Assembly: GCF_934190855.1 (NCBI RefSeq)
Contig: NZ_CAKPTN010000029.1
Coordinates: 1 to 14,527, forward strand
Direction of reading: 5' to 3'
Source: an uncultured Veillonella sp.
GTDB taxonomy: Bacteria > Bacillota > Negativicutes > Veillonellales > Veillonellaceae
Length of the DNA: 14,527 bases
In this document: positions 7,208-13,319 of the stretch, piece after piece
How the letters are laid out: each line of letters starts with the position of its first letter
How positions within the stretch are numbered: position 1 is the stretch's first letter
Position numbers and translations under genes: made by a program
The notes under the pieces: model-generated
The model's database searches: none
Seen by the model: only the letters and a program-made list of their open reading frames with translations
What the model was told of the DNA's origin: nothing

Positions 7208-8542
7208 TTAAAAAGTAACCTTATTTGCTACGTTGAATTGATTGATCATCTTCGTAATCGCTCTAATTTCCTCGATTGTTAAGAGGATAGAGTTTTTATT
7301 ATTCAAGATGCACTGAATGAATTCAGCGATTTCATAACGCAAGCCTTCGCCATCGAATTTGTAGAAATACTTGCGATTCATGTTAAGGTCTTCGAAGCGA
7401 ACTTCAAAGTATTCTGTTTTCCACCATGGCGCAGGAACGTAGATATACCCTTTATCACCGGAGATGATCATGTCCCCTTCGCTCTTACCGCTGATAGCTA
7501 CATTAGAAGTAGCCACTGCATTTTCATAGGAAACTAGAATCTTAGTGAACATATCGATACCCTTGTCATCGTTGCGACTGAAGAATTGAATATCTTTATA
7601 ATCTAAGCCTAAGAACTTAACAAAAGCTAAGAATGGATAGGATGCAAGCGCGTTTACGCTACCCCCATCAACTAAGCGAATTTGTTCTGCTAATTGTTTG
7701 CCTAATATTTGAGTAAAGTTAGCATCCACGCTTAAGATATTCCCGATGATACCGCTCTTAGCCAAGGCAATCAATTTACCAAAGGCTGGCGTATACGCTG
7801 TTTTCAAGCCTTCCATAAAGATACAGCCATTAGCATCTGCTAAATCTGTAATCTCTTGAAGTTGCTCATCTGTTACGAGAATTGGAAACTCCACAAGGAC
7901 ATGCTTTTTATGTTTCAAAGCATTCATAATCGCTTGGAATTGATATTTTGGCTCTACTACGATATATACCGCATCAACAGCATTGTAGAATTCTTCTTGA
8001 TCTTTGTAGACCTTGAGCTCATAGTCCTCTACTAGTTGATCTAAATTAGAAGGCTCATTTTCTACGTAAACGGCACCAGTATCCATGCCGGATACGTATT
8101 TTGACTCTTCTAAGAAGCGCGCTGTTACTTGTTCAACACCGTGACAGCCTAATTTAATAGTATTTGTATTTCTAATTTCTGTACTAGAAATGCCTTTCGT
8201 TCTATCTAAATAAATAACTTCGCAGTATTCGTTGAGATAGTCGAAATGGCCCTTCCAGTCAGAGCCTACTGTAAAGATATCAACGTCATATTTCTTGATA
8301 TCATCAATTTTTTGACCAAAATATTCTTCGATAATGATTTCATCAGCAAAACCTGTTTCTTCAACATTCTTAATGCGAGTCATCAAGGAGTCACGAACAT
8401 TTAACTTGCCTCTATTTTTATCAAAGTCACCTGATGTAACCCCAACGATCAAGTAATCCCCTAATGCTTTTGCATTTTTTAAGAGATTATAGTGGCCTTC
8501 ATGAAATAAATCATAAGTACCGTATGTAATAACCTTTTTCAT
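7208..8542 (-). CDS. Fusion: TagD-like cytidylyltransferase + Gfo/Idh/MocA oxidoreductase
   Basis: This 444-residue protein has two domains. Residues 1-128 form a small nucleotidyltransferase like glycerol-3-phosphate cytidylyltransferase, with GTYDLFHEGH (8-17, containing HxGH) and GISSTEIR (117-124). Residues 130-440 resemble Gfo/Idh/MocA NAD(P)-dependent oxidoreductases: a glycine-rich start LGCHGVEQVTARF (131-143), AVYIVVEPKYQFQAIMNAL (191-209), HVLVEFP (214-220), MEGLKTAYTPAF (243-254) and LVDGGSVNALASYPF (290-304). The usual EKP lysine is Phe219 here, so ordinary dehydrogenase chemistry is in doubt. The first domain should activate an alcohol phosphate with CTP. The second may reduce or oxidise that precursor, or be non-catalytic. 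A TAGGTG site precedes the ATG at 8542. The gene lies 15 bases after the wbaP-like gene and 21 bases before the aminotransferase. Domain identity is firm; substrate unknown. Confidence 0.86.
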   Translation of the reverse strand: MKKVITYGTYDLFHEGHYNLLKNAKALGDYLIVGVTSGDFDKNRGKLNVRDSLMTRIKNVEETGFADEIIIEEYFGQKIDDIKKYDVDIFTVGSDWKGHFDYLNEYCEVIYLDRTKGISSTEIRNTNTIKLGCHGVEQVTARFLEESKYVSGMDTGAVYVENEPSNLDQLVEDYELKVYKDQEEFYNAVDAVYIVVEPKYQFQAIMNALKHKKHVLVEFPILVTDEQLQEITDLADANGCIFMEGLKTAYTPAFGKLIALAKSGIIGNILSVDANFTQILGKQLAEQIRLVDGGSVNALASYPFLAFVKFLGLDYKDIQFFSRNDDKGIDMFTKILVSYENAVATSNVAISGKSEGDMIISGDKGYIYVPAPWWKTEYFEVRFEDLNMNRKYFYKFDGEGLRYEIAEFIQCILNNKNSILLTIEEIRAITKMINQFNVANKVTF

Positions 8543-8557
8543 ATTTGCACCTATATA

Positions 8558-9985
8558 TTAATACGCACCTTTACCCTTAAGAACTGCTAACACAGTTTTT
8601 ACTAGATACACAATATCAATCCATACAGACCAGTTGTGTACATACCAAGAATCCATAAGAACTCGTTCTTCATAGGTTGTATCGCTACGACCACTTACTT
8701 GCCATACCCCTGTAATCCCTGGTGGTACGAGGTAGAAGTCATTAATATATTCGCCATATTTTTCTACTTCTGCACGCACGATAGGTCTTGGGCCGACAAG
8801 GCTCATATCGCCAATCAATACATTCCACAATTGTGGTAATTCATCGAGACTTGTTTTACGAAGGAATTTACCGATTTTTGTAACACGAGGATCATCTTTT
8901 AATTTGAAATCGCGTTCCCATTCTTCACGGGCTGCAGGGTTTTCTTTCAAATAAATTTCCAAAGCCTCTTGTGCATTAGGCACCATAGAGCGGAATTTGT
9001 AACAAGGGAATTCCTTGCCCCCTTGGCCTACACGTTTATGACCAAATACGATAGGACCTGGAGAGTCTAAGTAAATTAAAAGAGCTACGATAGCTATGAT
9101 AGGCAAAATCAAAATGCCACCGATTACTGTAGCTGTAATATCAAAAATTCGTTTAAAGAGACGATTACGTCGTTGAGCAAGGTTATTTTTAACCTCTAAA
9201 ATCAAGGTTTGTTCATTCATCAAGCCACGAGCTTGAATATTTGCTGCGGGAATACCAAATAATTCAGGAACAAAGGTTACCTTTTCAACGAGGATTTGCA
9301 ATTTATTAATCAAAGTTACTAATTTGCGAGATTCCAAACCTGGCGCACATACGAGAACATTTGGAATATTATATTTTTTAATGACTTCTTCGGCATCACT
9401 AAATTTGCCAAGGCATTTGTATTTGTTAGCTAATACAGAGGATTTAGGATTATCATCTACAAAGCCTACGATTTTATACATTGCAAGAGGCATATTGCTG
9501 AAATGAACATCTACGAGCTCTGCTGTTTTACCGGCCCCAACAAGCAATACAGGAATAGCTAACACATTCAAATTAATAAGTGTACGAGCTAAGATATATC
9601 GGAATAAAATAATGTACAGTAAGATAAAACCATAAGACAAGATCACGAACAAGCGGGATACATTATTTAAAATATGACCTGCGTACATTAAAACGATGGA
9701 TAATACGATACCAATGGTAATACTGCGGAAGATGATTTTTACCTTTTCCCAGTAGGCTGTATCGATTTTATAACCGTGGTTCAAGAAGAGAACTATTATA
9801 AAAACTAGTGGTGTGATAATATAGGCATACCAATAATCGATATGCAATACCATGTCGCTTTCACTAAATGGTAAAAGCAAACGCAAGTTATAGGCGGATA
9901 CGATGCCGCAAATAACAGAAATATAATCGATAATCACCATCAGTGTTTTAACGATAGCATTTGAATTAACATATTTTCTTTCCAT
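8558..9985 (-). CDS. WbaP-type polyprenyl-phosphate hexose-1-phosphate transferase (initiating enzyme)
   Basis: This 475-residue membrane protein starts glycan assembly by moving a sugar-1-phosphate from a nucleotide donor to undecaprenyl phosphate. The N-terminal half has four hydrophobic segments (about 12-32, 53-69, 88-104, 111-137), then a nucleotide-binding-like CoA_binding_3 region (VLLVGAGKT 146-153, GFVDDNP 174-180). The C-terminal phosphoglycosyltransferase domain begins KRIFDI (278-283), followed by a re-entrant hydrophobic helix (287-305), YKFRSM (329-334), the catalytic Asp-Glu pair in [12 protein letters not shown] (379-390), [10 protein letters not shown] (392-401) and [11 protein letters not shown] (423-433). 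Length and order match WbaP/CpsE proteins. The ATG at 9985 has GAGGGGG upstream. As the first gene after a divergent intergenic region it probably opens the operon. Galactose or glucose phosphate is the family's usual cargo; which one is used here is not readable. Confidence 0.92.
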   Translation of the reverse strand: MERKYVNSNAIVKTLMVIIDYISVICGIVSAYNLRLLLPFSESDMVLHIDYWYAYIITPLVFIIVLFLNHGYKIDTAYWEKVKIIFRSITIGIVLSIVLMYAGHILNNVSRLFVILSYGFILLYIILFRYILARTLINLNVLAIPVLLVGAGKTAELVDVHFSNMPLAMYKIVGFVDDNPKSSVLANKYKCLGKFSDAEEVIKKYNIPNVLVCAPGLESRKLVTLINKLQILVEKVTFVPELFGIPAANIQARGLMNEQTLILEVKNNLAQRRNRLFKRIFDITATVIGGILILPIIAIVALLIYLDSPGPIVFGHKRVGQGGKEFPCYKFRSMVPNAQEALEIYLKENPAAREEWERDFKLKDDPRVTKIGKFLRKTSLDELPQLWNVLIGDMSLVGPRPIVRAEVEKYGEYINDFYLVPPGITGVWQVSGRSDTTYEERVLMDSWYVHNWSVWIDIVYLVKTVLAVLKGKGAY

Positions 9986-9997
9986 ATATACCCCCTC

Positions 9998-10018
9998 ATA
10001 ACTAGTAAAACTAGTTAT
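9998..10018. promoter_or_regulatory. Inverted repeat in the 5' leader of the glycan operon
   Basis: Two perfect 9-bp arms, ATAACTAGT (9998-10006) and ACTAGTTAT (10010-10018), flank AAA. The repeat sits immediately upstream of the wbaP-like ribosome binding site. It could be an operator for a dimeric regulator or a small leader hairpin near the RBS. No regulator gene is in the window. Symmetry is clear; function is inferred. Confidence 0.45.
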
Positions 10019-10062
10019 TTTACCTTATACTAACTTCCTGATTATTAAATCCATCAAACTAT

Positions 10063-10080
10063 GTATCGTACCTACGATAC
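10063..10080. promoter_or_regulatory. Inverted repeat between divergent promoters, upstream of the VanZ-like gene
   Basis: GTATCGTA (10063-10070) and TACGATAC (10073-10080) are perfect 8-bp arms separated by CC. The repeat ends just before the VanZ-like ribosome binding site (AAAGAGG) and, read toward the wbaP-like gene, lies upstream of a weak -35-like TTGATG. This placement between divergent genes suits an operator, but no regulator family can be named. I see no convincing -35/-10 pair for either gene. Confidence 0.42.
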
Positions 10081-10098
10081 CAAAAGAGGTTACCAATA

Positions 10099-10524
10099 AT
10101 GAAAAAAGTAATTAGCACTATAGTTATACTCTTAATTATTGCTTTCATATGGAGTAATTCGTATCAAGCAAAAACTGACTCTGTTCAGCTCAGCATGTTC
10201 TTTACTACGAATATACAACCCCTATTGATCAAGTTCGGCTTCCATCCAAATCTCAAAATTTTAGATACCTATGTACGAAAACTTGCTCACCTTACAGAAT
10301 TTATGGCACTAGGTGCCATCATTTACTATACGTTCCAGCAATTTTTTAAAACACATATAGCAAAAAAAAGCATCCTACTGGCTATTTGTATTGCTTCATT
10401 AGACGAAATCATTCAAATCTATACACCAGGTAGGACAGCAACAATTGCCGATGTTTTGCTCGATACTGTAGGCTCCATAATTGGAATTTTAATCATGAAG
10501 GGCCTTCTCAAACTATTTCACTAA
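10099..10524 (+). CDS. VanZ-family small membrane protein
   Basis: This 141-residue integral membrane protein has four predicted membrane segments (about 4-18, 64-82, 91-106, 118-138). Its VanZ-family marks are VRKLAHLTEFMALG (59-72) and DEIIQIYTPGRTATIADVLLDTVGS (within 102-126), with the conserved charged residues near the membrane surface. The family is named after a teicoplanin-resistance accessory protein, but its biochemical role is not established, and members are widespread near envelope genes. It is the only plus-strand gene here and diverges from the glycan operon across 113 bases containing two inverted repeats, so shared control is possible. An AAGAGG site precedes the ATG at 10099. 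There is no sign of a van resistance cluster. Family assignment is good; function unknown. Confidence 0.87.
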   Translation: MKKVISTIVILLIIAFIWSNSYQAKTDSVQLSMFFTTNIQPLLIKFGFHPNLKILDTYVRKLAHLTEFMALGAIIYYTFQQFFKTHIAKKSILLAICIASLDEIIQIYTPGRTATIADVLLDTVGSIIGILIMKGLLKLFH

Positions 10525-10862
10525 GCTGCCTATCCTAGAACTAATCTCCCTATTCTAAAATAAAACGCTCAGTTATTTCTCAATTCTAAACTCTCTTATA
10601 TTAGTTATCTTCGATGTATAATAACTTTCTCATTATTTATACTTATAAAAAAAAGGTCATTTTCTCAACACAACATCAAGAAAACAACCTTCTTTCTTTA
10701 TATAATGATAATGAACTCCCTTAATTCCATTATATTAATTTTACCATATTCTCATGTAGTTTTCATATAAACTATTTATAAAATGTTACATTTTTTCCCC
10801 ATAAAATAGCTTATATATTGGCACCTCTAATAATACACCTCAACACTCTAAATTCTGTATTA
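10525..10862. other. AT-rich convergent intergenic region
   Basis: These 338 very AT-rich bases lie between the convergent VanZ-like and small hypothetical genes. Apart from the imperfect hairpin at 10653-10691 I see no open reading frame with a ribosome binding site, RNA gene or mobile-element end. A TATAATGATAATGA stretch near 10702-10715 looks like half a Fur box, but no gene starts downstream of it. Confidence 0.6.
10653..10691. terminator. Probable bidirectional terminator between convergent genes
   Basis: Arms 10653-10665 and 10679-10691 pair over 11 of 13 positions (AAGGT and TTTTCT with two mismatches between) around a 13-base loop. Eight A residues (10647-10654) give a U-run on the minus-strand transcript, and a T-rich stretch follows on the plus side. 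The position suits termination of both the VanZ-like gene and the convergent 10863 gene, though the stem is imperfect. Confidence 0.5.
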
Positions 10863-11273
10863 TTAATGCTCTAACCAACCACGGAATTTATGAGATGTAC
10901 CGTCGTTGGAATCTAAATTCTCTAAGTACACATAAGAGTTTTCCATGTCTACTTTAATACCTAAAGATTTCTTCTTAGATTTTGCCATATTAATAGCAAG
11001 ACCTAATACGTTTACAGTCTTAAAGAAATATTCTGTAGCCGTTAACTCTTCTAAATCATGATTTGCATCTGCAATCATACGCAATTTATAGTATTTAGAA
11101 TCGCCATACATTTTAAACGTAAAGATAGCTTGTTTAGATGCAGCATCAAAATCGATTTTATATTTTTCAATAGCCCCTTCTAATGTAGTGTGAGCGCTAT
11201 TAGTAGTAGTGTCTACCACTAGATTCATGATTAAATCCATTGGATTGTTCATCATCATAAATGTAGTACTCAT
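10863..11273 (-). CDS. Small hypothetical protein, unrecognised
   Basis: This 136-residue protein belongs to no family I recognise. It begins MSTTFMMMNNPMDLIMNLVV, an unusually methionine-rich N-terminus, with no signal peptide or convincing transmembrane helix. The middle (about 40-70) reads as alternating hydrophobic/charged beta strands (IDFDAASKQAIFTFKMYGDS, KYYKLRMIADA), then a helical part (TEYFFKTVNVLGLAINMAKSK) and a final strand before the C-terminal FRGWLEH. The pattern suggests a small soluble alpha/beta domain. The ATG at 11273 is preceded by GAGGGAG at good spacing; an in-frame TTG at 11297 lies upstream of that site and is less likely. A TATAAT box at 11304-11309 on the minus strand could be its -10. 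It appears to be a single-gene unit. The reading frame is well supported; function is unknown. Confidence 0.7.
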   Translation of the reverse strand: MSTTFMMMNNPMDLIMNLVVDTTTNSAHTTLEGAIEKYKIDFDAASKQAIFTFKMYGDSKYYKLRMIADANHDLEELTATEYFFKTVNVLGLAINMAKSKKKSLGIKVDMENSYVYLENLDSNDGTSHKFRGWLEH

Positions 11274-11303
11274 GTCTTCTCCCTCAATATGTATCAAATC
11301 CGA

Positions 11304-11309
11304 ATTATA
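11304..11309 (-). promoter_or_regulatory. Candidate -10 box for the small hypothetical gene
   Basis: The minus strand reads TATAAT here, 30 bases before the ATG at 11273. No good -35 is found 16-18 bases further upstream, so this is only a weak promoter call. Confidence 0.35.
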
Positions 11310-11520
11310 CTAACCCCAAACGTTAATATTTGATATTTAATAATTTCGATATTGATAGTATACATGATAATTCTAAAATTTCTACAGTAAAGTTATAAAA
11401 TTTTCATGAATTCTTCATCTTTAATTATATGAAATTATTTTATTTACCTTACCTATTTCTTAGATTAATAAATGAAGAAATATACTAAAAAATTGCTTAT
11501 GCTTCCTCTAAAAAACTACG

Positions 11521-11560
11521 TCTGTAAATAAAAATATTTCTGTAAATAAAGATATTTCTG
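11521..11560. repeat. Two tandem 18-bp repeats plus 4 bases of a third
   Basis: The unit TCTGTAAATAAAAATATT (11521-11538) is followed directly by a copy with one change (11539-11556, G for A) and by TCTG. It abuts the terminator hairpin. It is probably slippage in AT-rich DNA; no function is evident. Confidence 0.7.
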
Positions 11561-11562
11561 AA

Positions 11563-11609
11563 AAAAAGACTAATGCTTCAAATGATTACATTCGAGCATT
11601 AGTCTTTTT
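11563..11609. terminator. Strong Rho-independent terminator after the VirK/YbjX-family gene
   Basis: A perfect 15-bp stem joins arms 11563-11577 (AAAAAGACTAATGCT) and 11595-11609, with a 17-base loop. The stem ends supply a T-tract on both strands. It lies about 65 bases beyond the 11676 stop on the minus strand and could also stop plus-strand transcripts. Confidence 0.85.
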
Positions 11610-11675
11610 AATTATATCCTTCAGATTCCCTTAGTATACAATTATGGAATCATCCATATTTACATTACTTCAAAA

Positions 11676-12617
11676 TTATTTTAAGTATGGCTTTATATTT
11701 TCATGAACTTGTTCCATATATTGATCAAGTAATTCATAGCGTTTTCTGTATTGGCTTCGTTTTTGTGATTTGATTTCTTCAAGAGGTTTACGATATTCTT
11801 CTAATGGAATTTTGAAGAAACGTTTATCGTTGCATACAACACCGCCAGATTCTTCCCATAATGGATCTAACTCAGCTACTTTAGCACGATGAATACGTAT
11901 TAAATGTGTATTGGCATAGAAACCTTCATCAGATACAGCATAAATTGATTCTACGCCACATTCTTTAGCAATCAATCTAAGTAAATACATGATAAAGTTT
12001 TTTGGTCGATAACCAAACATTTTTTTAGTAGCTAGTTTTGCATTCTCTAAACCATCTTTATAGCCTTGAATTGTACCAATCCACATGGCTTTTTCCCCGT
12101 TAAAACCTTTGCCAAATCGGAAGTTAGCGTGATATACACCTTGTGATTCTAGTGTAAGTAATAATGTCAACAAGCCTTCTTTACGTTGCCCTGGGCCATA
12201 GTAGAGTTGAGCTTTCATATTCAATTCTTCTGATTCCCAAACAATGAAACCGCGCTTAATACGGCTTACATCATCCCAGATATTCGTTTCGTCAACAGAA
12301 TACATGGATTGAATGGCTTCATCAGTAAATACATTTTGAATATAATCAAAATGATTGATAATAGCATCTAAACGCTCATCTGCAGTAGATTCTTTAAAGA
12401 AAAAGATACGCGTCATCAACTCATATAAACCAATTTGACGGTGTAGTAATTCTGGGTCTGGCTTATAATTAGCAAAATAGCTTTCTAATCGTTTCATATG
12501 CTGGCGGCGACCTAAGGAGCGAGCCGTGTGCAATACAACTCGTCTCGTTTCTCTCCAACTACGCTTACCATATATTTTTCGGCCTTTTGCCCATTGATCT
12601 TGTATATATTGAAACAC
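11676..12617 (-). CDS. VirK/YbjX family (DUF535) protein
   Basis: This 313-residue protein matches the VirK/YbjX (DUF535) family. Its marks are the basic WRETRR near the N-terminus, the central GLLTLLLTLESQGVYHANF, and the C-terminal block MWIGTIQGYKDGLENAKLAT, then MFGYRPKNFIMYLLRLIA, followed by YAVSDEGFYAN (together about 178-236). Enterobacterial members are linked to virulence, acid or antimicrobial-peptide stress and envelope integrity, but no enzyme activity is established. There is no signal peptide, so it is probably cytosolic or peripheral. Two GTG starts are possible: 12626, or 12617, which is 6 bases after a full GAGGTG(AT) site. I chose 12617 because that site would otherwise overlap the start codon. 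It is flanked by terminators on both sides, so it is probably transcribed alone. Confidence 0.86.
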   Translation of the reverse strand: MFQYIQDQWAKGRKIYGKRSWRETRRVVLHTARSLGRRQHMKRLESYFANYKPDPELLHRQIGLYELMTRIFFFKESTADERLDAIINHFDYIQNVFTDEAIQSMYSVDETNIWDDVSRIKRGFIVWESEELNMKAQLYYGPGQRKEGLLTLLLTLESQGVYHANFRFGKGFNGEKAMWIGTIQGYKDGLENAKLATKKMFGYRPKNFIMYLLRLIAKECGVESIYAVSDEGFYANTHLIRIHRAKVAELDPLWEESGGVVCNDKRFFKIPLEEYRKPLEEIKSQKRSQYRKRYELLDQYMEQVHENIKPYLK

Positions 12618-12676
12618 CTTTATCACCTCAAATAACGAATCCCTTAACTAAATCCCCTATCTATACAATATTTATT

Positions 12677-12708
12677 AAAAGATGATTAACATATGTTAAT
12701 CATCTTTT
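12677..12708. terminator. Terminator hairpin overlapping the end of the sulfatase-like gene
   Basis: This is a perfect 32-base palindrome with 16-base arms (12677-12692 and 12693-12708) centred on ACATATGT. In RNA it would form a long stem with a small loop. A-rich and T-rich ends supply a U-tract in both directions. It includes the last codons and the TGA (12702-12700) of the upstream gene, and separates it from the VirK/YbjX-family gene. Confidence 0.85.
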
Positions 12709-13284
12709 TTTTGAAAATAACTTTTCTTCATGGTTAATTAACCAAGTTGTTAATAAACTCCAATCTCGTGCTTCTTTAGCATGATTATCTATAGGTCTTA
12801 TAGGTTCTACTGGTTCAGCTGATGGTTGATTGCTTTCACCATAATCTGATCGAACATCCCCCATAAGTGAATCTGTAATCCATTGATAAGGAGTCACCAA
12901 AGTTTCTGGTTGGTCATCAAACAAAGATGGCGTAATCGAATAATACTCAAAGCCTTTTGGTGCTATCGCCTCAATAATAGTTGGCATTAGACTCATATGG
13001 GTCCCTTTTTGAGTAGTAATCATATTACTATCTAAATCAGGATGTTGTAATAACGCAACAGTACAGAACGTGTCGCGTAATGTATAGTCACGATGAATGA
13101 GAGACGTATTATTCAAAGATCCAAATAAATTTGAATGATCACCAGTAATAATAAATAAACTATCTGGATAAGCCTTTTTCATAGAATCGACAAACGAAAA
13201 GAGAGCCTTATCACTATACCTATATGTAGCCAGTTCCTTGTTCCGAGTCTTGTTAGAACGTAAATCCTCACCTACATGAGGCAT
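12700..13284 (-). pseudogene. C-terminal fragment of a frameshifted LTA-synthase/sulfatase-like protein
   Basis: This 194-codon stretch is the second half of the alkaline-phosphatase-superfamily domain begun at 14527. It holds the metal-binding LFIITGDHSNLFG motif and the later GTHMSLMPTIIEAI segment, which resembles the sulfatase/LTA-synthase C-terminal pattern. The ATG at 13284 has no ribosome binding site, and the frame stays open upstream to a TGA at 13383-13381, reading PTFHFIYTTSNHSPY, a conserved stretch of this family. So it is the continuation of the upstream gene in another frame, not an independent gene. The C-terminus after about residue 150 is proline- and serine-rich and less conserved. 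Unless frameshifting or reinitiation occurs it should not be made. A terminator palindrome overlaps the stop. Confidence 0.8.
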
Positions 13285-13319
13285 AACTGTTGCAGGATCA
13301 TAGTCGAGTAATGAATCCT

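Larger units (their letters stand above)
11298..11675. other. AT-rich intergenic region
   Basis: This 378-base AT-rich gap lies between two minus-strand genes. It holds a candidate -10 box near its left end, a short 18-bp tandem repeat (11521-11556) and a strong terminator hairpin (11563-11609). No coding frame with a ribosome binding site, tRNA or mobile-element end is visible in the remainder. Confidence 0.6.

Noticed and set aside
6726..7211. 161-codon plus-strand open frame opposite the HisC-like gene
   Set aside because: It lies entirely over a gene with intact PLP-enzyme motifs, has no ribosome binding site, and its protein resembles no family.
10702..10720. Possible Fur box (TATAATGATAATGA)
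   Set aside because: Only the first half matches the 19-bp consensus, and no gene starts downstream in either direction.
11521..11560. CRISPR-like repeats
   Set aside because: The units are directly adjacent without spacers and only two are present.
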